Shown piece by piece: positions 1-12,900 of a DNA stretch of 64,000 bases. Position 1 is the first letter of the stretch. Each line of letters opens with the position of its first letter. Origin of the DNA: Chlorophyllum brunneum (Eukaryota > Basidiomycota > Agaricomycetes > Agaricales > Agaricaceae); NCBI GenBank assembly GCA_963576785.1, contig OY756143.1:3073710-3137709 (forward strand), given 5' to 3'. The notes below the pieces were generated by a model. It made no database searches. It was not told the origin of the DNA and saw nothing but the letters and a program-made list of their open reading frames with translations. The position numbers and the translations under genes were made by a program.

Positions 1-177
1 TCGCTTTATCGGGGTCATCTCTGCTCGACGTTAGACTCTCCTCTGGTTTACGGGGATAATTACTCCACACTCAAATGTCGGTCCTCTGGTTAAGTACGCG
101 CATCGAATTCGGACGTTGCGTGGGACTACACATTTTAACTAGTCGCGAACGACTTACAACTATTACTTGAACAGTCA

Positions 178-1100
178 ATGCCAAAACTTGAGACCTTGAT
201 CTTAAGCCATAGTTTGGGGTACTTTGGAAGTTCATTTGCCGCGGCGTTCCCGTTCTTACTTCGTGAGGGTGCTCCTTCACTCACGACATTCATTTCTTTT
301 CAAGGTTGCGTCGATCTATCTTCCCCCATATTCTCTCGGCTACGGGTCCTAGAATTGCATGGTATCCCACCTCTTTATCGTCCGACTACCCCACAATGGG
401 TCGAAATTCTCCAGAACATGCAATCCCTCGAAAAGCTCAGTATCACACAATCGATAATGGTTGAGGCCAATGAAGTAGAATTCACCATGCCTCGCCTCCG
501 TGTCCTTCGGTACACTGGCGATTTCGTCGTTTTCACGTTATTGAGTAAGCTCGCGGCTCCTCACCTCGAGGAGTTCGACATTAGCATAATGTGTGGGCTT
601 GCTGAGAATGCCGAGATACCATCAGAGACGATTCGACAGGTCTTTTATAGGAGTCTCCGTGGAGACAGCCTAGCAGGGCGTGCCTTGGGATTAGAGTTGC
701 GAGAGGGCCATCTGGTGTTCGAGACGTTGTCGTCCGGCGTCTGCTTCACCAGAGCTCATGTCTATGTATAATTCAAGTGGAGTTTGGGTCACGGGCCCTG
801 TCGGATGTTGAGGCCGTTGTCAACTCAATCTCTCCAAGTTTCCAGAGATCATCAACGATAGTGACGCGTATTGATGTTCCCATTCATACTAGGAGCAACC
901 GTCCATTTCATATCAACTACTCGCACCCGGACCTTTATGCGGTACTTTATTCACTTTTCGGTCAGTTGTCGCAAGTACACCACTGGATGGCACATACCGC
1001 TGCCGATATTTCTTCCCTCACGTATCCTGCCTTGAATCCTTTTCTCGAACCGATGTGCAAAAGGATTTGGTATTTCCACTGCTCGACACTCTTACACTGA
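178..1100 (+). pseudogene. F-box/LRR-like protein remnant (5' end unresolved)
   Basis: Two consecutive open stretches read like the leucine-rich C-terminal part of Agaricomycete F-box proteins, with spaced leucine/isoleucine motifs such as MPKLETLILS, LRVLELHGIP and LEKLSITQS. The first frame (178-771) ends in a stop. The next frame (777-1100) resumes at once with compatible sequence (EFGSRALSDVEAV), which suggests a short insertion of about 10 bases near 765-775 rather than an intron, since the gap is too short to splice. Open sequence also lies upstream of 178 back to an AG at about 143, so the first exon or exons, including any F-box, may lie outside the window. F-box proteins are substrate adaptors of SCF ubiquitin ligases. 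The family call rests on pattern only, and a real gene with a sequencing error is the alternative. Confidence 0.4.
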
Positions 1101-1506
1101 ACGAGTTGCACTGGTAGGAGGAGTTAATTGCATGCAGGCTCAAACTGGGGAGACCCGTACGGGTGATTCACGTTCCTGGTGGAGTTGATGCTGTTAGTAC
1201 GGATCTCGGCTGCAAGGTTGAGAGTGCAGGAAAAAGTATGAAGGTTTTCTCCCCTTTTGCAGTCATTTCGAAAACTTAGTGGCCTCGATTAGATCTACTG
1301 CATGATTTCGACGAGCAGACTCGCACCAAGCACGTGTGGGCGGAGTTTCCAAACTGAGAAGGCTCTTATTTTTTTTTACTTAGACATGTTAGATAGCATG
1401 ATATCAGTGATCAGATTTAAAGATCAAATGAGTAAATCGTGCAATTGCTTATGAGCCGGAAGTCAGCTGTAAAGCTATCAGAGAATTGCTAAAACTAATT
1501 TATGTA
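1101..1506. other. Intergenic, nothing recognised
   Basis: About 400 bases with only short open frames. A fragment near 1085-1260 might continue the upstream LRR-like remnant, but it is interrupted by stops. Confidence 0.4.
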
Positions 1507-1577
1507 TCGGATATGGTGTAGTGGCTAACATTATCGCCTCTCACGCGATAGCCCGGGGTTCGATTCCCCGTATCCGA
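1507..1577 (+). tRNA. tRNA-Glu (anticodon CTC)
   Basis: A complete 71-nt cloverleaf is visible. The acceptor stem TCGGATA pairs perfectly with TATCCGA. The D arm is GTGT/ACAT (one G-U pair). The anticodon stem ATCGC/GCGAT encloses the loop CTCTCAC with anticodon CTC, which reads GAG. The T arm CGGGG-TTCGATT-CCCCG is perfect. There is no intron, and CCA is not encoded, as expected for a eukaryote. It is followed within 5 bases by a T run that serves RNA polymerase III termination. Confidence 0.96.
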
Positions 1578-1581
1578 ATTC

Positions 1582-1586
1582 TTTTT
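1582..1586 (+). terminator. Pol III terminator of tRNA-Glu
   Basis: A run of five T starts four bases after the last acceptor-stem base. This is the standard termination signal of RNA polymerase III. Confidence 0.8.
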
Positions 1587-1774
1587 AGTGATTTTCGCTT
1601 TTCACCGCAGTCGAAATCTCAGGAGCGTAATAGAAAATTAAACGCGTAGTATATTACAGATCATGGTAGTCGTGACGTAAAACGAGAACAATTACAGGGG
1701 ATGATGAAAGGCAACTTAAGCATACAGACGGAGTTGAGTGTGTAGCGCAAGTAGGGATAAGTCAAATGACCTAT

Positions 1775-2722
1775 TTAAACAGCGCTCCTGCCAATGTTAC
1801 CAGTAGGCATGCGGAAGAGACTGTATTCCGACCCGTGGAGTTGGCTCAACCCAATGTAGAGTGCAATGGCACCGGTGAGGAAGCCGAAGGCACCTCCTGC
1901 GTCTCGCAAGCTGTGGGTACCGTCAGTTCATGGTCTTGTTTGTAGATAAGAAACACGTACGATTGGCTGTGGCGGCTGGACCAGTAGCTGATAGAGAGCA
2001 AGAGGTAGGAGAGACCCCAGGAGAAGGTGAGGCAAGAGAAGGCAATGTTCTTGGTGACAACACCCATGCTGTAGAGAAAGAGGATCAGTACAACTTCCGA
2101 AAATTTAAACGTTTTTACGTACAAGAAGAAGGTCGTGACGATGAACCAGATCATGAGATAGAGACCGATGGCATCCCTTTGAGTGGGACTTTCCGTGTCG
2201 AAGCCCTTCACACCGAGGACAAGAAGGCTGGTAGCATAGGAAATCCAGAAGGAGCCGTAGAGAGTGAAGACTTGGACAAGGTTAGTGAGAAGTACTATAC
2301 CGAATGAAGTAAATCCCTTACATGCCGATCCGTAAACGTTACCACGAGGGAACTCCCACATGCCAGCCATGAACTGAGCAAGACCGCCGACGAAGAGACC
2401 CATACCAACAATCGCGGTGTCAGCGTTGACACTGCGAGTACCAACCATGTAGAAGGACCAGAGGAAGACAGTGATTGCGAAAGCCCACATTCCGCTGTAG
2501 GATGGACGGATCAGACACTATCGGGAAGGAAAGACATAAGAGTACTGACGTTGGGCCTGGGTTGGCAATGCGAGTGAAATAACGTTGGTAGGAGACTGGG
2601 TCATCAGTCCTTGGACCATAGCCCTCCGCAGGTGACATGGGACCGTTGGGGCCAGAGGCACCGCCGCGGGATTTCTCGTTGAACCCATTGTTCAGAGGAG
2701 CGTTGTCGGTAGGAGAAGCCAT
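1775..2722 (-). CDS. AceTr (GPR1/FUN34/SatP) family acetate/ammonium transporter, paralogue 1
   Basis: Membrane protein of the GPR1/FUN34/YaaH family (acetate uptake, or ammonia export in yeast Ato proteins), with about six TM helices expected in the plasma membrane. The start MASPTDNAPL leads to the conserved YFTRIANPGPT stretch; an intron separates it from GMWAFAITVFLWSFYMVG. The family signature FPRGNVYGSA is present (family: FPRGNTFGAT), as is WISYATSLLVLG. Five exons are inferred: the introns interrupt after NPGPT, after GSA, after TFF and after HSQS, at the same places as in the paralogue at 25272-26209. The last exon encodes LRDAGGAFGF and ends ...IGRSAV at 1775. Open reading through intron 2 is coincidental. 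Family confidence is high; the transported substrate is inferred. Divergently oriented genes are not close on the 5' side. Confidence 0.85.
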
Positions 2723-3408
2723 GTCTAAACGCTTTCTGAGTTGGAGAGCTGTTGGAGGTCTGGAAGAAGCCTTGAGTTCCGGTCCAATTTAAACAAATTG
2801 TGCTTGCCCAATATGTCGAGGAGAACATGCATCGGGTGAGCTTAGCGAAATAACAGCTGGACCATTCTTCTCTAATAATAGCTGCACTCCGTGCCAGTGC
2901 AGGTCGAAGGGACTTCTCTGACTCCAACCCGGTGGGAATAGGGTGAAAGCGAAGCACCTGGAAGCATCGGAAGTGACATCCGTCCCGGAGCCCGAACAAC
3001 TTTGAGGAGGGATGTTAATAAGGTCTTCAGCAGCTGAGTCAACAACCGGGCCTTAGGACTAATTCAAGTTTGGATTTGCTTGATAAACTGCAACGAAGGT
3101 CCACTGCTGTTGACTCTGCAAGAGCGGTACTTGGGGGCTAGTTCCTTGCGGGGTGATGCGCTAGGCAAGGCGTGGTAACTTCTATTTCAAACAAGTACAA
3201 GCAATATGCGCTACCCGTGGTAGCTGCATTTCGCGAGGGCCAATCCCGGACCTCCTAGAACCAGGTACAATGAGCATCCAAAACACGGATCTCTCATTTC
3301 ATCACCTCTCCCTACTGTGAATAGCTAATGAAGAGCAAGGCTAGCCCACGAAGAGTAAATATAGCGTTGTATCCCGGTGGCTCTCAATAAGCCGAACCCT
3401 CGGGCACG
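2723..3408. other. Intergenic; promoter side of the transporter gene
   Basis: No coding stretch is supported. The segment next to 2722 should contain the promoter of the minus-strand transporter, but no clear TATA box or other defined site is seen. Confidence 0.4.
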
Positions 3409-4933
3409 TCATGTTTTACCTGGGATAGACTCTCTAGACGTATTGGCGATTGCGAGTTCTACTGTTGTCGATGCGGTATGTTTTGAGCCATACCCAGTCG
3501 AGTGAAGAGCTCCTGATCCGTGGAAATTCTCAGTCTCTCGTATTGATGTAGTCTCTGCTTGAGTGGTGCTCAGCTCGCGTGCTGCAAATACCATGACGCT
3601 TGGCGTCCCACTCAAACCACGTTCACAGGTCACCTGCTCAGTGTCGTATATCGACTTTTGCATTTCCACCAAGACTACAATGGCAGTGGGATACATTCCC
3701 TGCAACAAGAATTCAAATCTACTAAATCGAGTCTTTCCGATGACGACATACCATGGCCTGTTGTATGATAGCGTTAACTGCCTGAACTGCGATGAAAGAC
3801 CCTGCGCTGAAGTGACCTCCGTAGATCGGAATTGCTTGAATTGTCTACGCGAGGGGATAAGGGGGGCGGAAGGGTATGAATGGAACGCGGACGCACATAT
3901 AGAACCAAATAGATAGCTCCAGACTCGATTGACAGACTCATGATCTTCTCAACTTGGGTCCGCCGGCGAGCTGCACCTAAATACTCAGACATGCTACGTC
4001 TGTACATCCTGCGCATTTATCACATCAACCATTGATTACTCGGACAAACCTGATTCGAACATACCATGCTTTGTACATTATCAAGCCCGTACAAATGATG
4101 TTGGTTGCGTAGGAAAGGCTGAAGCTTGCGGTGTCGGCTCTGGCGCAAGATTTCATACCAACGGAAGCGATGGATGGACTGGTAGTGCTTTTAATAAACC
4201 AGTTATAATTTACATCACAACCGAGTTCGTAGAATGCAGCCACTGAGGCGTGCTATCAGCCGAGAATACTTTTGATGGAAAAGGGTGACTTACCGACGGA
4301 ACCGATCCAGGTTAGAATTGGTGGAATTAGGTACCGCTCGCTCTGGCGAAATAACGCCCATGTCCTCCAAATAACAACACTGTCTCCAAGGATCAACTGA
4401 GAAAACGATGAGGCTACGAAATTGGGACAATAGATGGTTAGTGATCTTACCATGAATACGAACAACATTTCCCCGGTCCAGATCCATGGTTGGATCAACC
4501 AATTGGCGAGGTGTTCTCTTTCCTGAAAACTTTTGTCGGGGTGATCCGTGAGAATGATTTGAAACCGCTTGATGATATCGATCAAGTCAATGACCAAAAA
4601 CATTGTCGAGCCTCCGAACATAACGAGTGTAACGATTAGCAGAAAGTACGCCGCTTTGGATCGACGAAGTTTTCGACTGAAAGCGAGTATTGTTTGTTTT
4701 TGACCAGAATATATTAGGATAGTGAGAGTTGCATACCATAGTATGATAGTTGATGTTGAAATGAGTAAGAGGTAGACACCTATTGTGTTAGGCCATTTCC
4801 GTAAATGGGTCTTCAGGAAGTTCAACAGGGAATGGAACATACCGTAACAAGCGCATTCAAAAGCGATGCGTACGGCTTTGATGATAAAATCATAACCGAT
4901 TTCGTGGAGCACATCGGTAGCGTCGCTTGCCAT
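3409..4933 (-). CDS. Multi-TM integral membrane protein of an Agaricomycete family
   Basis: Several minus-strand exons together give a polytopic membrane protein. From the N-terminus: MASDATDVLHEIGYDF; a hydrophobic helix around GVYLLLISTSTIILWY; a second around YFLLIVTLVMFGGSTMF; the motif LGDSVVIWRTWALF; then a helix containing SLSYATNIICTGLIMYKAW; the hallmark RRTQVEKIMSLSIESGAIY; and finally QGMYPTAIVVLVEMQKS before a Ser/Thr-rich tail. The order GDSVVIWR - SLS.ATN....YKAW - VEK....ESGAIY - YPT.IVVLV is shared by a large set of uncharacterised Agaricomycete seven-helix-like proteins; this is recognition from memory. The exons lie in different frames separated by short GT-AG introns. Function is unknown; a receptor-like role is possible but unproven. 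Confidence 0.7.
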
Positions 4934-7179
4934 GACACTTGGGAGAAAGTGAGCGGGAACGGGTGAGTGGGTGGGGAGGGAGTTGAGGTTGGGGCTTTAC
5001 TGTAAGCTAGGCGCGTTTTGATGGATGCTGCAAAAAAAGAAGTTAGTCTATATATAAACCTTGAGCCAGCTACCCTGCAGCTACCCTGCCTCTATCGGCT
5101 GATCGTGTGCCAGGCGGTGTAATACTTTTTGGGTTGGTCATGAGATCAAGAGACTGAGCATAGCGAGTCTTGTTGCTGCATCATGTTAGACGAGAAGCGG
5201 GTATTTTCACAGCATATGGAGTCCTAATACGGATTAGTAGGATTCAAAGATGACTACTGAGTGCAAGGAGGATTCGGAGATGGACTGGTGCAAGGCTAAG
5301 AATCAGGGAAGTTTGTTGAATGTGATAGATTTTTGATATGTCAAGTGGAGAGCTTAGGTGGCGTCCAGTTGAATCATGAGTTAGGGATATAGGTGTTCAG
5401 GCTAGAGCTCACCGCCTGTGAGCTGTCCATCTATCATAAACATACCAGCTAGAAGGTTCAATCATCACACTGCAAGGACGGATGCTCAGATGATACTTAA
5501 CATCATATTATTTGTCTGGTTTGATCCGACAAACATGGTGGCACACGTCACATCCCGCATTATGACCCACGGCGGACCCACTTTCCATTCGACTATTCCA
5601 TGAATTACACGTGGACGACGCCCTGGGTAGAGTTGTATACACACTACGTCTTACCTAGCACATTTGTACTTGCTGTTTGGATACTAGTAGAAATGTAGAT
5701 TACAATCAAAATCAATATGTGTATGTCAAATGACGCAGTGGCATATGAATCACGTACGAGCGGAAGGTACGTACGGTGGACCTGGAGCTGGGTTTTAGCT
5801 ATCTACGTATTGTTAATTCTCCCACAGGATTTCACCTCCTTAGCAACAGACACATGCACGTAAATCTATAGTGAATCCATGGGGCGTATTCAAACCTATT
5901 CATCATGTTGTTGGTACATTCTAAAGGGAATTTCAGAGCCACAATATGGAGACTTTTTTCTATGTGGTTTAAATTAGGATTATCCTTGACCCAAGAAGTC
6001 GTTGGATATTTTTACTGTGATTCAGGGTGATTGATTGATATTGCACACCAGTCAATCATGTTTCTAGTTTGTTTTACTATCACGTCGGCTGAAGAAAGGG
6101 CAGTGAGCGCAACGCTAAAAGGTGATATCTCCTTTTTCTTGGCACTGCAGAAGAAGAGGGCTTGGATGGACTGCTGGGAAGTTGTTTCTAACATAACCCT
6201 GAGTGTTGCTCTTCAAGTCGTTCCTGTTGAAAGGCACGACCCGTATTTGAACACCCACGAGGTACGTTCAGGTCTGTGACCGAGTTAGTTTGGGGTGGAG
6301 TGCTCCTGGGAATATTTTTTTTTGTTTGATCAGTGGAGATGTAGACCCTAGTTCCGACTCTCGTGGAGGGTTCTCGTGGTGGTGAATACAGTTCTAATTC
6401 TTGGCTCTTCTGTCCGGATTTTCAGGATATGATCCAAGTGGGGAAGAGGCGTCGGGGTGGATAGATTAGAATACATGCCCGATGGACCCAGGTCCAATCA
6501 TTATCAAAGAAAGATTTACAACAATGGGACATCCGAAGTGAGGTATTCCGGGAAGCGAGTTGTCGGGGTCAGCTAGTGAAAGTCGAGGATCCTGCGTTTG
6601 ATGGGAGAATTGTGATGATAGTAGGGCAGGACTGGGAATCACACTCGCATTCTCAAAGGTTCATGGTCTAGTCTCATCCACGTCAATGTAGTACCGCCTA
6701 GAACAATACATGTAGAGTTCCCAATGGGGGCTGTGTTCATTGGGACTTCATATTAGAGTGTGTTCGCACAGGGGGTAATCCAATCGATTTCTTGCTGATA
6801 ACTCACCAATTGATATTCAGCTGGTAATTTCCCGCGAATTTTATCGAAAACGTCAGTGCGCTCTCTTGTGTTTTCCAGAAGAAGTATGGACAAGCGGTTC
6901 TCGTAAATAAATAGGCCCTGCTCAGGGGGTGATCAAGTCTTCGGCTTTTAGGAACCTTCAGGACGAGCTCCTTTTCTCCAAGCCTGGCCTTCCGTGTGCG
7001 TAATTTGTTTGCCGTTCGTTGTCCTACCACTTGGGGGCCTGCTGAACACCCCGTGTACAGAAATTTTCGAGACGGGATCAACGGCAGGGATGACGCTTGG
7101 TATTTGTAGTTGTTTGAATTCCAAGGCACCGGAGAGGTGAAGTGGGCCTCATCGTCAGCCACAGCGACGAGGACCCACA
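4934..7179. other. 2.2 kb intergenic region, no supported gene
   Basis: Only short, unrelated open frames occur on both strands (for example 6012-6279, open on both strands by chance). No repeat or RNA gene was recognised. The right end serves as the 5' region of the 7180 gene. Confidence 0.4.
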
Positions 7180-9648
7180 ATGCGTCGTCTGACCCTCCAC
7201 ACCTCTGCGCTCAACGACGACGAATACGATCTGTACACCTCCAGCATTGCAGATCTCGCATTGTGCGACTCTAATGGGACGGACGAGACAAACCCGCGCG
7301 ACGATAGGTTTTATGAAGAAATCACAGTCGGGGTACGGGAAGTACGAGCGTGGTTGCGCGGACGGTATCCAGACATCGCAGTGAACAGCCTTGACGCCGT
7401 ATGTCGATTCTTGCGAGACTGATGGCGTGCCTAATGGCCTTCGGCAACACACCGTGCTTATCATTTACCCAGATCCTCAAGTTTTTCTCTCCAACTTTGT
7501 CCCACAGCGATACACTTTCTGGAGGTCAATTCTTCGCCGTTTTGAGGCTTGTGCTGCATGTGCAGGGCGGCAAAGACGTCGACCGGACGCTTGCCTTTGT
7601 GCAAGGTGTGCCTCGTGTTTTCCTGCTGCCTGACCCCTATTGTTAACCGGTTTCGACAACCAGCGCATCCTAAGTCGTCAACTGGCTCGGATTCACCGCG
7701 TAAGTTGGGTTTGGAAGTCCCTCCCCGACTAGCAAGCCGCTCTGAGGATTCTTACGTGCCATCCGTGGTATCCGAACCCGTACCACCGTCCACGAACCCA
7801 TTTGCCTATGACTCCGGTCAACAACCGCCGTTGCATCCCTCGCAACGGCAAGACCCGCCAAGAACGACACATTCTCCCAACAATCCGTTTGTAATTCGAA
7901 GCAAGTCTGTATCATCGAAGTCTGAAGACGGCTCAAGTAGACTCCCACCTCTTCCGCCTCGAAAGCCCTCGGCTCCCGTTCCACCACCCCGCCATGGATC
8001 CGTTTCCTCACCAGTGCCAACGCGTCTCCAACCTACCTCCACCAACACTCTCCTTACATCGGCTTCTACCGCACCTCAACCTCAGCCTCATTCACATCAT
8101 CCACCTCCGCCCCCGCCTAAACCTAAACCCGTAACCCATGTAACATCGACATTGATGAAACGAAGTTTACAAGCGTCTAAAGCTGCACAAACGATGAAAA
8201 AAGCTGAAGATGAGCTAGGGAAAGAACGAGTGTTGCAAGTACTACGCAGCAGCGCCGTCGTTTCCGGTGCGCGTTCTTTTGCTGGTGCCAGCATCTCGGG
8301 CTCATCCATCGCTATAGGTAGCAACATGCGGAATCAGGGTTCGGGGAGTCGAAGTCCCTCAAAACGGACACCAACTTCTCGGTCGACAGTGGCAATGTCT
8401 GATTCGAGCGCGAGCTGGAGCGGTGAAGAAGAACGGGAAAGACCACCTCTCCCAAGGAGAAGGCCCCACCAGCAGCAGCAGCAACCGAGTCCGCCGATGT
8501 CAACAAGCTCGTTAGAACAGGTAGCATTGGCTGTTGCGCCCTCGGGAACGAGATCACAACCCCATACACCATTTTCCCCGAGCCCTTTTGAATCGCCTAA
8601 TCATTCGCCTCGGACGAGAACAACGCTTGATTTACCTGGCGTCACGGGTCTACCACCGCCTACACATCCGGATCGCAAACCTTATGGAATATCACACCAA
8701 TTTCCCTCGATCCATCCCGACAATCGGTCGCGTTCTCCTTCATCATCTTCCTCGCCATTCCATCGTAACCCCGAGTCATTCGAAGCGGTTTATGGATCTA
8801 ATCAGTCCTCGCGGACGACACCATCATTATCAGTAGATACTCCAACGACACCTACGCCTACTTCGGGTACACTTTCTTCTGGATCGCCTCAACCAAGGAT
8901 GTTTCGGAGTAAATCACTACATCATCACACACCTCCTGCACCACCACCACCACCGCCTGTACACCGGAGACGACCGGAAAGTATTCAAGTTCTCCCAAAT
9001 GGCGAAGTCTTCATGGGCGGGAGTGGACCAAAGTCGGCGGCATTGTTATCCTCAACCTCTGCTGCTACAGCACACGATTCAAATAATGCACTCAAAAACT
9101 CAATGACGCAAGTACCTTCGCCACATCGACGATCGTCGTATAGCTCGTCTCTTGGAGGAACCACTTACTCTTCCGCCCTCAGTACGAATTTAGGAGGAGG
9201 AAGTGGAAGCGGAAGCGGAGGTGGGGGTACGGATACGATTCATCGGAAGTTGGTTGAATTGCAGCTTAAAGCTGAGAATGCGTTACCGAAACTTGAGGCT
9301 GCGAGATATAAAGCTGAGGCTGGGTTAAGTCGACGAGGGTTTATCCAGGGCTCGTCACATGGGAGTGAGAAAATTCAGAGTCGACAAGCGAATGGTATGC
9401 GTGCGAATGAAGATCGGGAAGGTTTGATGAGTGGGTATCCCGAGGATCAATATAATGGTGAAAGTGACGGCGAAGAAGACGATGTTGCGGGGTATGGAGG
9501 TAGGGATGAGAATGGTGAAGGGCGTGGGTTAAGTGTTGATAGTGGAGATGAGGATTGTATGAGGGGTCGACGGAGGGAAGAGAAGAGGGTTGTGATGGAG
9601 CGAGATGAATTGAAGTGGCCAGTTGGAGAGGGATGGAAGATGTTGTAA
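7180..9648 (+). CDS. Proline-rich scaffold-like protein with EH/EF-hand-like N-terminal domain
   Basis: Three exons join in frame: 7180-7398, 7473-7605 and 7664-9648, giving 778 aa. The first about 115 residues are compact and helical, with YEEITVGVREVRAWLRG, LDAILKFFSP and LSGGQFFAVLRLVLHVQG. The FF-x-ALRL and 'GGQFF' pattern resembles EH/EF-hand-pair domains of endocytic adaptors. From about residue 120 the protein is low complexity, rich in Pro and Ser, with several SH3/WW-type ligands such as PPLPPRKPSAPVPPPR and HTPPAPPPPPP. Near the C-terminus a charged helical stretch (TIHRKLVELQLKAENALPKL) could form a coiled coil, followed by an acidic tail. These features suggest a cortical or endocytic scaffold, which is inference. 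Both internal introns are 58-74 nt and canonical. Confidence 0.75.
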
Positions 9649-9949
9649 ATTACTACTAGGTTTCTGATCAGCAACCCTTTTTAAAAAAGGCGGTTCTAGG
9701 TTTGTGAAGTATTCTTTCTTGGTTTGTGAGCCTTGTGTTGTAGTGGTCATTATTTTCATTATCATTAAGGTCGCGTAGGTAGATTAAGGAGAGAGGTGAT
9801 TTCCTCAGATGTGTTTCATAGACTTGTTGTTATACGTGTATAGATCATTTAGCGGTGATAGGGATGTTGATATTTGCGTGTTGCGTGGAACTATGTTATT
9901 AAATCCATTGATCAAAGCAATTCCTAGCACACGGCTTATTTATTCAGTT

Positions 9950-12900
9950 TCATGAAGACGCTCTGCTCGGACCTGGTAAAAGGCCCACATCCACTTGCAG
10001 AAGCTGCCCCTTCCTAGGCGACCGATTCCCATCATCAACATTTCGGTTCGTGGGTGACTTGTCGGCTGGGGACTGTGAAGGTTTAGACCAAATGCGTACT
10101 GTGCCGTCGTGATTGCCAGAAGCAAACATGAAGGGATTGGTTGCGGCGTGGCTCCATGCGATGCAGGTGAGATCTCCGCCGTGAGGTGGTGCGCGGATAT
10201 GGTGTAATAGGGCACCGGATTCCGTGTCCCAGATACAGATGTCACCGGCTTGGAGTTGAATTCGAGTTTGGCTTGGTTTGGGATGGGAAAGAAGCTTACA
10301 TTTTCCTGCACATAAGACCATTTCGTTTTCTTGACCACCGAAGTAACTATGCCCAGTAAATGCAACGTCGGATTTGAGAACATAAGTGTGTCTGAGTACG
10401 AAGTCGGAAATAAAATATTTTTTTTAAAAAGTGCGTAGAATACGGACCGTAATGTTAGTCTTGAAGATTCTTCTTCGCTGTTTGGATCTCGTACAATTTC
10501 CAACTTCCAGAGCTGAGGAGGCATTTTCTTCTCGTAATTTATCAAGGCGGTTAAGATATTCGGTTGGGGTTCGACTAATGATATATCGTGTACGTCTTCG
10601 AGTATGGGGACCTGGCTGTTAACAAGCATAGCGTCATCCGTAAAGAACATGATTGAATTTTGAAGTGGAAACGAACCACTCGATTTTTCGTAGTTCCATG
10701 TTGTACACTGCAAAAATGGTCATTCCTAGCGTGGTTTTGTTTGAGAAAGGACTGTACCGATTAGGCGTTTCTCAATGCGACATTTGGATGGGAAACGACC
10801 GGTAGGAGAGCGTAAAAGGGGACCGACTGCGAGGAAGCGACGGTCATCTGGTGTGACAGCCAAATCATGGATTCTAATTGAATTCAGATCAAATTCGTCA
10901 AGTCGCTTGCAGGGGTAGTGTTAGTGAATTCTGCCTTTCAAGAGCGTAAGCAGTATCATTCACCTTTCCGGTCGTATCCTGGGTGAGTTCAATCACGATT
11001 TGATCATTTGGAATTGTTTAATAGGACTTACGAATAGATAAACCTTGCTCCCTTCGGTGCATATGAACTCTGTATCGTGCAGTTAAGTTGCGAAGTTTTT
11101 CTTTACATGGCTTGTGACTTACTGCGGCCATGGTGGCACCAAGTGACAGCCTCGACGGGATTTTCACGTACTATAGTTTTCCTGCAAACACCGTCCTGAA
11201 CGAAAACAGATAAGGGGTTGCCACACATAGCCCTTCTACGCATACCTCAGCAGTCCAGATTTTCATGCCTCTAGTTGCCTTCGTCAAGAGATGCGTACTA
11301 TCCGGGGACCTAAGGACGGCAGCTAAGAATAGATACTTTGACAAAAACAGGGGCAGCGTACCAGGCAACCTTTTCAACAAGACCTACGGGATGGGCGAGT
11401 ATGCGATGTAAGGTAAAAGTCTCCTAATAATTAATGTGAACAGATGGGCTGAATGGAATGCAATGGGCGCTCACCCCAACCCGAAAAATCAGAGACGTTT
11501 GATCCCAGCTAAAGTATATATAAGTTCAACTTCTCAGCTCGAGAAAAGCTTAGCACGTACCTCGATGTAGCTAGGAACTTTCCATCGAGTGAAAACTGTA
11601 ACTGCTTCACCAGCGCTGTATGCGCCGCCAACTCCTGAGTCGCCTCAAGGTCCTTCAGTTTAGGTACGAGACCAGTGAACCGTGACACCAACGTCTGTTT
11701 TAAAGGGGTGTGCGTTTGTTCTTCCGGTGTTGCTGGACTCTCTAATGGTGTAGGGGGAACAACGATCGTCGTGTGGTCATGGCCAATCGTGCGCTCAGGA
11801 ATGCCGATCGCTGCACGGAGGGCACTGCGCCAGCGTTGTTTACTCGAAGCGGTACTTGGATTCGACAACAAAGGGGGTCTCATTGGGGGGAAGCTCGGAG
11901 ATCCACGTGGTGATACAGGCGCAGTACGGGCGCTTCTCGATGGACCAGCGTCGCTTGTCTGTTGTGTGATAGGTATTCCATTCGAGTCTTGGTTCGAATT
12001 ACCGAGTGCAGAACCGTGAGACACAGGAAGAACGAAGTCATTAGCCACTTTGACACGAACACATGAACAAGATCGAAAGAATTGAAGTAGTCGTCTCTGG
12101 ACAACGATACAAAGCTGGATGACGACTGAACCCACTATCGCCAGGCCAGAGCCTGCCTTCCCAAGTGCGTGACTGAAGACACGCAGGTTTTCGAACATAC
12201 TCTCGCTTGATTCTGTCAAGACGTCATCGAGCCATTTCGTGCCCTGGTGACGTATGAAGATCCAGCGTTCGGTAGCGAACCACGCGGACACAGCACAGAG
12301 ACCGAAAGAAGTCAAGGCAGTGAGGACGGTCGTAATGTTTGATGTGACCTTGGCCTGCGAAAAGTCAACTAAATGGGGAACAGAGACAGGTTGCTTCATA
12401 CCTGTCCCGATGCGTATACGAAGAAGCAAAGACCGAGAGAGAAACACGCGACGGACAACACGAGGAATGCGAGGGGTGATCTCTTAATCCAAATAAGTAC
12501 CCACCATGGCACGCGGTCGCCCGGCGAACGGCTGGGATGGGATGGAATGGTGAATGAACTTTCGGTCGTGGTCAGGACTCACGTACTACATAGCTTGCTT
12601 CCAAGAGAGTCCAAGGAGACTGTTCACAGCGGCCGCGATGCTGAAAACGAGAGAAGCAAACCAAAGGCAGTTGACGGCATCTGCAATGCTGTTTCCTCCT
12701 AGTTCATAAGAGTATTGCATCGTTGTGGCCGTAATCGCAGAGAACAAGGTCGCCATGGTGGAGAGATTGAGCAAGTTCTTTGCTCCGTGTTTCTGCGAAA
12801 ACTGGATTATCGGAATACCTGTTCACGTGTTAAAAATGAGCTGAGTGGGAATAAGGGAGAATGAAGCCTACCGACATCGATAAATATTGAAAGTGCTGAG

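Noticed and set aside
9940..10713. 257-aa minus-strand frame ending at 9940
   Set aside because: It runs through introns; the WD40 blade frame ends at 9950.
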